Positions 32,201 to 40,340 are shown, counted from the first letter of the stretch. The stretch is 64,000 bases of DNA from Amycolatopsis sp. 195334CR (GCF_017309385.1 NZ_JAFJMJ010000001.1:4402001-4466000), one strand, 5' to 3'. Program-made: numbers and translations. The notes: generated from the sequence alone by a model not told the origin.

Positions 32201-34177
32201 GGGGAAGAGCCCGAACAAGGGCGCCTGACCGGCGAGTGCCCGATGCTGCCGATCCAGGAGTGGTTCTTCGCGAAGCCGCTGCCCGAGCCGCACCGGTGGA
32301 ACCACCACTTCGCGATCCAGACGCCGCCGCTGGACCCGTCGCGGCTGCGTGCCGCGGTGGACCGGCTCGTCGACCACCACGACGCCTTCCGGCTGCGCTT
32401 CCCGGAATCCGGCGGTCAGGTCTACGCCGAGAACGCCCCGGCGCTCACGGTGCACGAGTTCGACGTGCGCGACGGGGGCCTCCAACAGCGGCTGGTCGAC
32501 TGGCAGAGCGAGTTCGACCTGGCCGACGGGCCGACCGCCTGCGCGGCCTACCTGCACGGGTTCGAGGACGGCACCGCGCGGGTCTGGTTCGCCGTGCACC
32601 ACCTCGTGGTCGACACGGTCAGCTGGCACATCCTCGCCCAGGACCTGGAGATCCTGTACAACGGCGGCGAACTGGGCGCGAAGACGGCCAGCTACCGCCA
32701 GTGGGCCCAGGCGGTGCGCGAGTACACCCCGCACGAGGACGAACGCCGGTTCTGGGCGGACACCACGCGGGACATGGAGTCGCCGGAACTGCTGGCGCAG
32801 ACCGAAGGCGGCACCCGGCGGCGCGAGGAGTTCGCGCTCACCGCCGAGCACACCCGGACCCTGCTCGCGGACAGCCCGTGGGCCTACGACACCGAGGTCA
32901 ACGACCTGCTGCTGACCGCGACCGGGTTCGCGCTGCGGTCGATCACCCGGCAGCCGGTGAACCACCTCACCGTCGAAGGCCACGGCCGCGAACTGTTCGA
33001 CGGCGCGCCGGACGTGCGGGACACGGTCGGCTGGTTCACCACCATGCACCCGTTCGCCGTCGAGGTGGATCCGGGCGACCTCGGCCGCAGTGTGCGCGCC
33101 ACCAAGGAGAACCGGCGGCGGATCCCGCACCACGGCATCGGCTACGGCGCGTTGTTCGGCGGCCGGGCCCCGCTGCCGGCGGTCAGCTTCAACTACCTCG
33201 GCAGGCTGGGCGACGCCGGCCCCGAGCCGACCGAGGCGTGGCGGCTCGACGCGGCGATGTCGGGCAGCCACACGGTGGACGGCAACCGCGCGGCGAACCG
33301 GTCCAGCATCGACGTGACGATGAGCTGCACCGGTGGCCGCCTGGTCGCCGTGGTCGACAGCCTGCTCGGCGAGGCCGCCACCCGGCTGTTCGCCAGCGAG
33401 CTGAAGGTGTGGCTGGAACGGCTGATCGCGCACACCGCGACCGTTGCCCGCAACGAGCCCGTTCGCGACACCGGCACCGACCTGTTCGACCCGTACATCC
33501 TGGTGAACGAGGACGCCGCGCCGACGCTCTTCGTGCTGCCGCCGGGCGAAGGCGGCGCGGAGAGCTACCTGAGCAACATCGCGCGCGAGCTGCCGGAACA
33601 CCGGCTCGTGTTGTTCAACAACGTGCACCTGCACTCTCCCATGGGTTCGTTCGAGGAACTGGGCCGCTACTACGTCGAGCACATCCGGCGGTTGCAGCCG
33701 TCCGGGCCGTACCACCTCCTCGGCTGGAGCTTCGGCGGCGTGCTGTCGCTGGAGATCTCGCGCCAGCTCGCGCGGGCGGGGGAGCGGATCGCCGACCTGC
33801 TGCTGATCGATCCGTACTTCGGCATGCGGCAGGCCTCGGCGAGCATCGGCCTGCCCGAGGTCGAGGACATCCTCGACCCGATCAACTACCACTACCTGCC
33901 GGACGAGGCCGACCTCGCGCGGCTCGCCGACCGCCTCGGGAACCTGGTGCTGTTCAAGGCGGGCGAGCTGAACGACGTGGTGCAGGGCCCGCACCAGCCG
34001 CGGATGTTCGAGTTCTACCAGGGCACGCCCTACAACAACCTCGACCTCCTCCTGCCCGCCGAAGCGATCGAACTCCAGGTGCTGGAAGGGGAAACGCACC
34101 ACTCGTGGGTGCGCAACACGAAGCTGGTCAAGGCCATGTGCGAGCGGATTTCGTCGAGCCTAGGGAGAAGTTCATGA
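23300..34177 (+). CDS. pcbAB: ACV synthetase, trimodular NRPS
   Basis: This synthetase makes delta-(L-alpha-aminoadipyl)-L-cysteinyl-D-valine. It has 3625 residues. A condensation-like C-lobe remnant (~80-250) precedes A1 (~255-765), T1 (~775-845, Ser807), C1 (~870-1310, HHIILDG from His999), A2 (~1333-1830) and T2 (~1845-1915, Ser1882). These are followed by C2 (~1935-2365, HHTCFDG from His2063), A3 (~2380-2880), T3 (~2890-2960, Ser2922), E (~2975-3385, HHLVVDTVSW from His3100) and TE (~3395-3625, GWSFGG with Ser3477). One epimerase in the third module fits D-valine, and the thioesterase releases the LLD-tripeptide. Assigning A1-A3 to aminoadipate, cysteine and valine follows the known order of this family, not a pocket analysis. 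The stop overlaps the pcbC start by 4 bp. Confidence 0.96.
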   Translation: MTSARHLKSAADWCERIDAIAGQRCDLEMLLKDEWRHRVAVRDDGSGVRATQEQELVFSGQDYTALKEALGDRGSLAAFALATLHSVLHAYGHGHQTVIAFLQEGRVLPVIVDHLDQAGLTCAAAAEQIDDEVRRQDGYLAAPELLQRGLFDALLVLADRHLTLPELPPSPLVAIVRDDAAAGCLHWTLSYAGELFEDKIIAGVLDVVREVLGQFIGRPEQLVADLDLVSAEQELQLHQWNGTDGEFDEDRRLDEIFEDVVRRAPDREAVVCGETALTYREINERANQFAHWLLGAPVRVQPEELIGLYLDKSELGVVATFGIWKAGAAYVPIDPAYPAERIRFIVGDTRLSGIVTNRRHADRLREVLGAEHASVHVIEVEAVLAAHHAESASENPGLGLSSRNRAYVTYTSGTTGVPKGVPKYHYSVVNSITDLSERYDMRRPGTERVALFASYVFEPHLRQTLIALINEQTLVIVPDDVRLDPDRFPEYIERYGVTYLNATGSVLQHFDLRRCPSLRKLLLVGEELTAAGLRQLRERFTGHVVNEYAFTEAAFVTAIKEFAPGVTERRDRSIGRPLRNVKWYVLSQGLKQLPIGAIGELYIGGCGVAPGYLNRDDLTAERFTANPFQTEEEKARGRNGRLYRTGDLARVLLNGEVEFMGRSDFQLKLNGVRVEPGEIEAQATEFPGVRKCVVVAKENATGGRHLVGYYIAEDSAEVTEADLLAFLEQRLIRIMVPARMVPMSSIPVNVNGKVDWRALPDVSVDEREHVPADGVLGGLREIWSDVLGVPASRIGDGDDFFRLGGQSISCILLIARVRQRFALSLGVEDVFALRTLGALAGYLEQQALGAESAVVTEAVTTGSEPVRMLANGLQQGLLYHHLKTAGGDDAYVVQSVHHYHAPIRPELMKDAWQLARQKYPALRLRFEWGDEPVQIVDNDDKPFDWRFVDLSTSADAEGQIRELQERDRTEPYELAGGRLFRVYLIKQRDDLFSLIFSCHHIILDGWSLPVLHDEVHRGYLALLAGRPAESDVDNAYVAAQRYWESHRNDHAAYWVEQLGRIDERGDFAGLLNERSRYRVSLADYDHVQQHRTRKLCLGADLTEALQAGCAADQVTLHSVLQFVWHKVLHAIGGGNTTVVGTIVSGRNLPVDGIEHSAGLYINTLPLIVDHDEQAGRSVAEAVRDIQATVNTMNTKSIVELGRLQSGEMKRRLFDTLLVLENYPRLLDEAEEREHQELLRFEKAYDADKVDYPIAVVAREEGDELTVTLWYAGELFDEDTIDTLLEVARTLFRQVAEDISRPVRELDLVSPAMLARFDSWNETAEDFPADKTLHAVFEQMAARWPDEIAVVYRENRLTYRELNERANRLAHYLRSVVELRPDDLVALVLDKSELMITAIIAAWKTGAAYVPIDSGYPDDRIAFMLEDTAARLVVTNEIHSERLRALPDASSRHVLEIELLHLDDQPATNPVTETTSTDLAYAIYTSGTTGKPKAVLVEHRGVVNLQVSLAKLFNLGKENRDEALLSFSNYIFDHFVEQMTDALLNGQKLVVLDDSMRTDPERLCRYMNDEQVTYLSGTPSVLSLYDYSSATSLTRIDAIGEDFTEPVFSKIRGTFPGLIINGYGPTEISITSHKRPYPPDVHRVNKSIGFPVANTKCHVLNKAMKPVPVGGIGELYIGGIGVTRGYLNREDLTADRFVDNPFQTPEEARLGENGRLYKTGDLVRWLPNGEVEYLGRTDLQVKIRGQRVELGEVEAALSSYPGVVRSLVVAREHAVGQKYLVGFYVGEQEFDEQDLKQWMRKKLPESVVPARVLRITDIPVTPSGKLDARRLPETDFGAGEGAEYVAPVSEFELKLCGIWSQVLEVAPDRIGVHDDFFALGGDSIRAMALAQAITTGFGQGLGVATVLQHTTLAAQAEHIQAASLDHSAWTPLPAAAENPPVSLAQERLLFIDDFEGGTAAYNIPFVLRLPVEHRDAVPSALGALVRRHPALHTLLKTDEQGVRRQFPSPTAEFRVLFSTVDSRAELDEVLVRHAAHVFRLHEELPIRAELVEFDGELYLSVVVHHTCFDGWSWDLFRRELAALLDGAELGPLRGTYGDFAVWQRQYLTGRRLSALTEFWTGALGGFETIGLPLDHPRPPRFDYRGRELEFELDARTTEALRELARTARVSLYSVLLGAWCVMLNLYTGQHDLVIGTPSANRGRPEFDRTIGFFANLLALRVRIDPAATVPAYVRSVGEAVVAAQVHGELPFEQLVKELAVEKDPSRHPILQLNFTLQNVSDHTSALTEYKPDAGGWTTTKFDLSATLTETATGLAGNLTYAAALFDDTSASGFIATFKHVLAEFAGAAAQTPIAELTALDSDGQAALLSVPAEPATGQTRTLHAVFEEMAAAWPDEIAVVHGDARLTYRELNERANRLAHHLRSWAELRGDDLVGLVLDQTEQTIVAILAVWKAGAAYLPVDPSYPDERIAFMLSDTGAKLVLAGEAHGPRVRGLSSVRVLDLEQLELHQESPATPVTDTTSTELAYAIYTSGTTGKPKAVLVSHGSVDSFRAQLRYFGSPGETREAVLFLANYVFDFSVEQLALSVLGGHKLIVPPPSAADDPAFYELANREGLSYLSGTPTQVQRFDLTRLTHLRRVLVAGEAFQPQHFDKLRGEFDGPILNAYGTTETTVYNTVHRFEPGDPYRNTLGTPLGNTRLYVLGDGLKLLPTGAVGELYVAGECVTEGYLHRPELTRERFLPNPFPAEAGRYPMIYRTGDVVRRGPDGELQYLGRNDAQVKINGLRIEPGEVEAVLAACPGVRQSAVLAGADPQAPERKRLVGYYLPEPGASVDESDLLAQLRARLMPSMVPSLLVRLDRPLPMTITGKLDVDALPSADFSPKRAAYAAPRDRVEARLCQLWSAQLPGGSVGIDDDFFRSGGDSISALHLASQVQREVEHKISVKHVFDYPTVRQFADHVLSGLAATGGGEEPEQGRLTGECPMLPIQEWFFAKPLPEPHRWNHHFAIQTPPLDPSRLRAAVDRLVDHHDAFRLRFPESGGQVYAENAPALTVHEFDVRDGGLQQRLVDWQSEFDLADGPTACAAYLHGFEDGTARVWFAVHHLVVDTVSWHILAQDLEILYNGGELGAKTASYRQWAQAVREYTPHEDERRFWADTTRDMESPELLAQTEGGTRRREEFALTAEHTRTLLADSPWAYDTEVNDLLLTATGFALRSITRQPVNHLTVEGHGRELFDGAPDVRDTVGWFTTMHPFAVEVDPGDLGRSVRATKENRRRIPHHGIGYGALFGGRAPLPAVSFNYLGRLGDAGPEPTEAWRLDAAMSGSHTVDGNRAANRSSIDVTMSCTGGRLVAVVDSLLGEAATRLFASELKVWLERLIAHTATVARNEPVRDTGTDLFDPYILVNEDAAPTLFVLPPGEGGAESYLSNIARELPEHRLVLFNNVHLHSPMGSFEELGRYYVEHIRRLQPSGPYHLLGWSFGGVLSLEISRQLARAGERIADLLLIDPYFGMRQASASIGLPEVEDILDPINYHYLPDEADLARLADRLGNLVLFKAGELNDVVQGPHQPRMFEFYQGTPYNNLDLLLPAEAIELQVLEGETHHSWVRNTKLVKAMCERISSSLGRSS

Positions 34178-35157
34178 AAATGCCCACAGCAGAGGTGCCG
34201 ACCATCGACGTCTCGCCGTTGTTCGGGGACAACACCGATGAGAAGGTCCGCGTCGGCCAGGAGATCAACAAGGCCTGCCGCGGCTCGGGGTTCTTCTACG
34301 CCGCCAACCACGGTGTCGACGTGCAACTGCTCCAGGACGTGGTGAACGAGTTCCACCGGACCATGTCCGACGAGGAGAAGCACGAACTGGCGATCAACGC
34401 CTACAACCCGGACAACCCCCACGTGCGCAACGGGTACTACAAGGCGATCCCGGGCAAGAAGGCGGTGGAGTCCTTCTGCTACCTGAACCCGTCGTTCTCC
34501 GCGGAGCACCCGGAGATCAGGGCGGGCACGCCGATGCACGAGGTGAACATCTGGCCGGACGAGCGGAAGCACCCGCGGTTCCGCCCGTTCTGCGAGCAGT
34601 ACTACTGGACCATGCACCGGCTGTCCAAGGTGATGATGCGCGGGTTCGCGCTGGCGCTGGGCAAGCCGGAGGACTTCTTCGAGCCGGAGCTGAAGGAGGC
34701 GGACACGCTCTCCTCGGTTTCGCTGATCCGGTACCCGTACCTGGAGGACTACCCGCCGGTGAAAACCGGTCCGGACGGCGCGAAGCTGAGCTTCGAGGAC
34801 CACTTCGACGTCTCGATGATCACCGTGCTGTACCAGACCCAGGTGCAGAACCTCCAGGTCGAGACCGTGGACGGCTGGCGGGACCTGCCCACCTCGGAGG
34901 ACAACTTCCTGGTCAACGCCGGCACGTACCTGGCGCACCTGACGCACGACTACTTCCCGGCCCCGCTGCACCGGGTGAAGTTCGTCAACGCGGAGCGCCT
35001 GTCGCTGCCGTTCTTCTTCCACGCCGGGCAGCACACGCTGCTCGAACCCTTCCACCCCGACGGCGCACCGGACGGCGAGCGCAACGAAGCCGTCCGCTAC
35101 GGCCACTACCTCAACCACGGTCTGCACTCGCTGATCGTGAAGAACGGGCAGACCTGA
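34174..35157 (+). CDS. pcbC: Isopenicillin N synthase
   Basis: This non-haem iron oxidase closes both rings of ACV with one O2, without 2-oxoglutarate. It has 327 residues. Iron ligands are His210, Asp212 (HFDVSMITVLYQT) and His266 (LHRVKF). Arg275 and Ser277 (R-L-S) bind the valine carboxylate. Other signatures are GSGFFYAANHGV, NGYYKAIPGKKAVESFCYLNPSF and FFFHAGQ. The ATG overlaps the pcbAB TGA as ATGA and has GGGAGAA upstream, so translation is coupled to the synthetase. A large hairpin lies between this gene and cmcI. Confidence 0.97.
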   Translation: MKMPTAEVPTIDVSPLFGDNTDEKVRVGQEINKACRGSGFFYAANHGVDVQLLQDVVNEFHRTMSDEEKHELAINAYNPDNPHVRNGYYKAIPGKKAVESFCYLNPSFSAEHPEIRAGTPMHEVNIWPDERKHPRFRPFCEQYYWTMHRLSKVMMRGFALALGKPEDFFEPELKEADTLSSVSLIRYPYLEDYPPVKTGPDGAKLSFEDHFDVSMITVLYQTQVQNLQVETVDGWRDLPTSEDNFLVNAGTYLAHLTHDYFPAPLHRVKFVNAERLSLPFFFHAGQHTLLEPFHPDGAPDGERNEAVRYGHYLNHGLHSLIVKNGQT

Positions 35158-35203
35158 GTGGTCACGATCGGAAGTCTGCCGGGGGTCTCGGCGGCCCAGC
35201 TTC

Positions 35204-35274
35204 CCGCTGGACGCACGGCCGGAAGACCCGAGTACAACGCCGGTACGAGGGTCTCCCGGCCGCACGCCCAGCGG
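35204..35274 (+). terminator. Large hairpin between pcbC and cmcI
   Basis: The arms 35204-35229 and 35249-35274 (starting CCGCTGGACGCACGGCC) match at about 22 of 26 positions around a 19-base loop. No U-run follows. It lies within the rightward operon in the 176-bp pcbC-cmcI gap. It may terminate or attenuate transcripts, or protect the 3' end of lat-pcbAB-pcbC mRNA, so the late genes could be expressed at a different level. Confidence 0.6.
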
Positions 35275-35333
35275 AAACCTGGATCCACCGAATACCCCCA
35301 CCACACTGCCGATCGCAACCACTAGGAGCACGC

Positions 35334-36032
35334 ATGACGGACACCTTCCTGGACCTGAACCAGTTCCGGGGGCTGGGGGAGGACCCGGTCTACCACCCGC
35401 CGGTGCTGAGCGACCGCCCGCGCGACTGGCCGCTCGACCGCTGGGCCGACGCCCCCCGCGACCTCGGTTACCCCGACTTCTCCCGCTACCAGTGGCGGGG
35501 CCTGCGCATGCTCAAGGACCCGGACACCCAGGCCGCCTACCACGACCTGCTGTGCGAACTGCGCCCGCGCACGATCATCGAGCTCGGGGTGTACAGCGGT
35601 GGTTCGCTGGTCTGGTTCCGCGACATGGCCGACCTGATGGGCCTGGACTGCCAGGTGCTCGGCATCGACCGGGACCTGAGCCGCTGCCAGATCCCCCAGT
35701 CGGAGATGAAGAACATTTCGCTGCGCGAAGCCGACTGCGCCGACCTGACCACCTTCGAGCAGTTGCGCGACCTGCCGCACCCGCTGGTGTTCATCGACGA
35801 CGCGCACGCGAACACTTTCAACATCATGAAGTGGTCGGTCGACCACCTCCTGGTGGAGGGCGACTACTTCATCATCGAGGACATGATCCCGTACTGGCAC
35901 CGGTACTGCCCGAAGCTGCTGACCGAGTACCTCGCCGCGTTCCGCGACGTGCTGAGCATGGACATGGTCTACGCCAACGCCAGTTCCCAGCTGGACCGCG
36001 GGGTGCTGCGCCGCGTGGCGCCGTCGGCCTAG
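35334..36032 (+). CDS. cmcI: Cephalosporin C-7 hydroxylase/methyltransferase component
   Basis: CmcI acts with CmcJ to place the 7-alpha-methoxy group on the cephem ring. It has 232 residues with a Rossmann-type S-adenosylmethionine fold: TIIELGVYSGGSLVWFRD (Glu83 and the glycine loop), VLGIDRDLS (Asp112) and FIDDAHANTFNIMKW with Asp155/Asp156. The IIEDMIPYWHR segment (Glu182, Asp183) is a candidate Mg site. The sequence closely matches remembered CmcI proteins, including LDLNQFRGLGEDPVYHPPVL. The ATG follows TAGGAG. The next gene, cmcJ, starts 19 bp after the stop. Confidence 0.95.
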   Translation: MTDTFLDLNQFRGLGEDPVYHPPVLSDRPRDWPLDRWADAPRDLGYPDFSRYQWRGLRMLKDPDTQAAYHDLLCELRPRTIIELGVYSGGSLVWFRDMADLMGLDCQVLGIDRDLSRCQIPQSEMKNISLREADCADLTTFEQLRDLPHPLVFIDDAHANTFNIMKWSVDHLLVEGDYFIIEDMIPYWHRYCPKLLTEYLAAFRDVLSMDMVYANASSQLDRGVLRRVAPSA

Positions 36033-36051
36033 GCGAGCGGGGGAGGTAACC

Positions 36052-36924
36052 GTGCCGACCGTATCGAGTCTCCTGTACTACGCCGCCCCGCTGACACCGG
36101 CCGGCGGGGACGACGACTGGTGCATCGACGCCGTGACCCGGCCGCCGGAGGTGTTGTTCAACTTCCGCAAGGTGGGCATGGAGACGACCATCGAGGACCT
36201 GCGCGAAGGCGGGTTCCGGCCGTCGCTCGACGAAACGGGGTTCGAGAAGGTCGACGTGCCGACGGCGGTGGACCAGCGGGCGTTGCTGGACGGCGACGAA
36301 GGCGCGCTGGACGGTTACCGCCGCGAAACGGGTGAGCTGCTGAAGTCGCTGACGGGTGCGGACCGGGTGGAGTTCTTCGACGCCACGGTCCGGCGGCAGG
36401 ACGCGGCCGAATCCGGTGATCCGGCCGCGCAGTCGCCGCACCAGCGGGTGCACATCGACCAGAGCCCGAAGAGCGCGCGGGCCAGGGCGGCCCGGCACAC
36501 CGGACCGGGCCGGGAGTTCCGGCGGTTCCAGATCATCAACGTCTGGCGGCCGCTGCTCGAACCGGTGCGCAACTTCCCGCTGGCCGTGTGCGACTTCCGG
36601 TCGCTCGACCTCGCCGCGGACCTGGTGCCGACCCGGCTGGACTTCCCGGAGTGGCTCAAGGACCGGGAGAACTACTCGGTCCGGCACAATCCCGGACACC
36701 GTTGGTACTACTGGGATTCGCTCTCCCCGGCCGAAGCGCTGGTGTTCAAGTGCTACGACAGCGCGAGCCGCGGTCTGGCGTCGGTCAGCGAGGACGCGGC
36801 CGGCGGTGAGCTGAGCGACGTGGCGGGGCTGTGCCCGCACACGGCTTTCTTCGACGAGAACGGGCCGTCGACCGGTCACCTGCGCACGTCCCTGGAACTG
36901 CGCGCGCTGGCCTTCCACGAGTGA
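36052..36924 (+). CDS. cmcJ: Cephamycin 7-alpha-methoxylation protein CmcJ (HxD-type oxygenase family)
   Basis: This is the oxygenase-like partner of CmcI in 7-alpha-methoxylation. It has 290 residues and a GTG start after GGGGAGG. It belongs to the CmcJ/NvfI group: HIDQSP (His134, Asp136) and PHTAF (His263) are candidate iron ligands, with RFQIINVWRPL, HRWYYWDSLSPAEALVFKCYDS and LAVCDFRSLD as family blocks. The division of labour between CmcI and CmcJ (hydroxylation versus methyl transfer) is from the literature on these families. It is tightly packed between cmcI and cefF. Confidence 0.94.
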   Translation: MPTVSSLLYYAAPLTPAGGDDDWCIDAVTRPPEVLFNFRKVGMETTIEDLREGGFRPSLDETGFEKVDVPTAVDQRALLDGDEGALDGYRRETGELLKSLTGADRVEFFDATVRRQDAAESGDPAAQSPHQRVHIDQSPKSARARAARHTGPGREFRRFQIINVWRPLLEPVRNFPLAVCDFRSLDLAADLVPTRLDFPEWLKDRENYSVRHNPGHRWYYWDSLSPAEALVFKCYDSASRGLASVSEDAAGGELSDVAGLCPHTAFFDENGPSTGHLRTSLELRALAFHE

Positions 36925-37881
<957 letters not shown>

Positions 37882-37891
37882 AGCCGTGCCG

Positions 37892-37922
37892 GTTCCCCGG
37901 CCCGCGAACCGGGCCGGGGAAC
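37892..37922 (+). terminator. Perfect 13-bp hairpin between cefF and cmcH
   Basis: GTTCCCCGGCCCG (37892-37904) and CGGGCCGGGGAAC (37910-37922) pair perfectly across a 5-base loop. The structure starts 10 bases after the cefF stop and ends 33 bases before the cmcH ATG. No U-run follows, as is common for actinobacterial hairpins. It probably reduces read-through into cmcH or stabilises the upstream mRNA end. Confidence 0.7.
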
Positions 37923-37955
37923 GGAACCGATCCCTGCCACGCGTTGGAGGAACGA

Positions 37956-39521
37956 ATGCTCATCGTCGCGTTCAAGCCGGGGCACGACGGTGCCGTCGCC
38001 GCGATCGGCGGTCGCCGGTTGCTGTACTCGCTCGAATCGGAGAAGGACTCGCGGCCGCGGTACTCGCCGATCCTGCCGACGACGATCCTCGACCTCGCCG
38101 AACGGCTCGACGCCGTGCCGGACGTGGTTGCCCTCGGCGGCTGGAGCGACCTCGCGTCGAGCCGCATCGCGTACACGGGCGCGGGGTACGAGGGAATCCA
38201 GGACCCCATCGTCTCCACCCGGCGCTTCTTCGGCAAGGACGTCAAGTTCTTCAGCTCGACGCACGAGCGCTCCCACATCTACATGGCCCTGGGCATGGCG
38301 CCGAAGGATGATGACAGTCCTTTGCGGACGGTCCTGGTCTGGGAAGGCGACGTCGGTGCCTTCTATGTCGTCGACGCGAGCAACCGAATCGTGCGCAAGA
38401 TCCCGGTGATGACCGGCCCAGGCGCACGCTACTCGTTCCTGTTCGGCCTGGCCGACCCGACCTTCCCGACGACCGGCGGCAAACCCCGGCTCAACGACGC
38501 GGGGAAGCTGATGGCACTGGCCGCCTTCGGCAACGCCGCCGACGCGAACCCCGACATCACCCACGTCGTGGAACGCATCCTCAAGCAGGACTCGATGTAC
38601 CCGGCGCCCAAGGCGGAGTACCGGGACTCGGTGCTGTACAACGCGGGCGTCGAATCGCCGGAGTGCAAGACGGCCGCCGCACTGCTCACCGAACGCCTCT
38701 TCGAGACCTTCGCCGAGGTCGCGCGCGAGGAGCTGCCCGCGGGCACCCCGCTCTACATTTCCGGCGGCTGCGGTCTCAATTGCGACTGGAACAGCATGTG
38801 GGCGCAGCTCGGCCATTTCTCGTCGGTTTTTGTCGCGCCGTGCACCAATGACTCGGGTTCCGCGCTGGGCACCGCCATCGACGCCCTCGCCACCTTCACC
38901 GGCGACCCGCACATCGAGTGGAACGTCTACAGCGGACTGGACTTCGTCACCGACACCCAGCCCGATCCGTCGAGGTGGAGCTCGCGCCCCTTGGATTGTG
39001 ACGCCCTTTCCAGCGCACTGTCCGGCGGCCGGGTCGTGGCCTGGGTCCAGGGCCGCTGGGAGATCGGCCCGCGCGCACTGTGCAACCGCTCCCTGCTGGC
39101 CGAACCCTTCAGCGCCGCAACGAAGGATCGGCTGAACGAGATTAAGAAACGTGAGGACTACCGCCCCATCGCCCCAGTGTGCCGCGTAGAGGACCTGGGC
39201 CAGGTTTTCCACGAGGATTTCGAAGACCCGTACATGCTCTATTTTCGTCGCGTACGCGAGTCCAGCGGCGTGCACGCAGTGACTCATGTGGACGGTTCGG
39301 CCAGGGTCCAGACGGTCCGGGACTCGGGGAACCCGCAGATGCATCGGCTGCTGACCTCGTTCGCAGCTCAGCGGGGCCTGGGCGTCCTGTGCAACACCTC
39401 CCTCAACTTCAACGGCGAGGGCTTCATCAACCGCATGTCGGACCTAGTTCTCTACTGCGAGTCGAGGGGAATCCAAGACATGGTCGTCGGCGACACCTGG
39501 TACCAACGCACCGACAGCTAA
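37956..39521 (+). CDS. cmcH: 3'-hydroxymethylcephem O-carbamoyltransferase
   Basis: CmcH transfers a carbamoyl group from carbamoyl phosphate to the 3-hydroxymethyl of the cephem, giving the carbamate of cephamycin C. It has 521 residues. The N-terminal half is the NodU/TobZ Kae1-like domain with HERSH (His103, His107) as metal/adenylate ligands and GCGLNCDWN. The C-terminal domain has VQGRWEIGPRALCNRSLLAEP and REDYRPIAPV. The ATG follows TTGGAGGAACGA. It is the last biosynthetic gene on this strand; no terminator is obvious after it and an eroded transposase begins 9 bp later. Confidence 0.95.
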   Translation: MLIVAFKPGHDGAVAAIGGRRLLYSLESEKDSRPRYSPILPTTILDLAERLDAVPDVVALGGWSDLASSRIAYTGAGYEGIQDPIVSTRRFFGKDVKFFSSTHERSHIYMALGMAPKDDDSPLRTVLVWEGDVGAFYVVDASNRIVRKIPVMTGPGARYSFLFGLADPTFPTTGGKPRLNDAGKLMALAAFGNAADANPDITHVVERILKQDSMYPAPKAEYRDSVLYNAGVESPECKTAAALLTERLFETFAEVAREELPAGTPLYISGGCGLNCDWNSMWAQLGHFSSVFVAPCTNDSGSALGTAIDALATFTGDPHIEWNVYSGLDFVTDTQPDPSRWSSRPLDCDALSSALSGGRVVAWVQGRWEIGPRALCNRSLLAEPFSAATKDRLNEIKKREDYRPIAPVCRVEDLGQVFHEDFEDPYMLYFRRVRESSGVHAVTHVDGSARVQTVRDSGNPQMHRLLTSFAAQRGLGVLCNTSLNFNGEGFINRMSDLVLYCESRGIQDMVVGDTWYQRTDS

Positions 39522-39530
39522 CCCACCGCC

Positions 39531-40340
39531 GTGACCCCCGGACACCCACTCGACCACGCGGACCTACCCGCCCGAATCACGGCCCTCGCCGGCCTATACC
39601 TCGCCCCACCCACCCGAGTGCTGGCCCTGGAACTGGCCCCCCACCCCCTTCACCGGGACCGGCCGGTGCTCCCCATGAACCCAGGCACCGCAACCCTCTT
39701 CGACCACCTAGACGCAGCAAGCAGGCGACCAACCGCCGCACCCCTACCCACAGTCCCCACGGGTGCTGTGCTTCCGGGTGCTGTGCCCCCGTGCGCTGGA
39801 TCCTCGGGTGCTGTGCCTCCAACCGCTGTGTCCCCGACCAGTGCCGCCGACCTTCCCGACCTGCCCGGTGCTTCCGATCTGCCGGGACCGCCGGGTGCTT
39901 CCGCAGTGCCCTCGGGCGCTGCGCCCCTGACCACAATGCTCTCGGGCGCAGCGCCCCCGGGCGCTGTGTCCCCGCACCCTGTGCCCTCGGCCGCCTGCTT
40001 GCAGTTCTTGACCCGCCTCGACCACATCGTCCCGCCGACCCGAGCCGTCCACCTCGTCTGCCTGGCGTTCCCTCCGGCACTCCGGGGCTGGCTAGCCGCC
40101 CACCCGCGGTTCACCGCGACCCACCCCCACACCGAAGCACGCTGGGAAGACGAGGTCGCCCGCTGCCTAGGCCACCGAGGCGCCCGCCCCCTCCGACCCC
40201 AAACCAGGGCCCTCGAAACCAGCCTCCGACACCACCCCATCCGGAACAACGTCTTCACCTGGTTCCGCACCACCCCACCCACCCACGACGGCCGTGCTTC
40301 TGCCACTCCAACCGCTCACACCGGACAGGTCCACCGCTAG
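39531..40340 (+). pseudogene. Eroded IS630-family transposase with internal repeat expansion
   Basis: The frame is still open (269 codons from a GTG) but the catalytic residues are gone. The N-terminal segment GLYLAPPTRVLALELAPHPL...RPVLPMNPGT...TLFDHLDAAS follows the order of IS630 transposases (GLYL-PP-R-ALVLCVDEK...VLPM-PG...TLFAAL), with the CVDEK aspartate lost. The C-terminal VPPTRAVHLVC...LRGWLAAHPRFTATHPHTEARW, then TRALE and VFTWFRTTPP, follow VHLV-DNYATH...V-AWLAAHPRFHLHFTPT...FVWTKT, again with the Asp lost. About 90 residues in the middle are PGAV-like repeats foreign to the family. It is either a dead insertion-sequence relic or a gene reused for something else; a relic is more likely. 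Confidence 0.65.
39761..39970. repeat. Degenerate 15-bp minisatellite inside the transposase relic
   Basis: The core GGGTGCTGTG recurs at 39761, 39776 and 39806, and variants (GGGCGCTGCG, GGGCGCAGCG, GGGCGCTGTG) at 39914, 39944 and 39959. All spacings within each group are multiples of 15 bp, which preserves the reading frame as P-x-G-A-V-like pentads. The array occupies the position where the central catalytic region of the transposase should be. Confidence 0.65.

Noticed and set aside
30926..34102. A 1058-codon minus-strand frame opposite pcbAB
   Set aside because: Same shadow effect; composition is unlike a protein.
39577..40306. Long minus-strand frames opposite the transposase relic
   Set aside because: They exist because stops are rare in this C-rich strand; only the plus frame aligns with IS630 transposase motifs.
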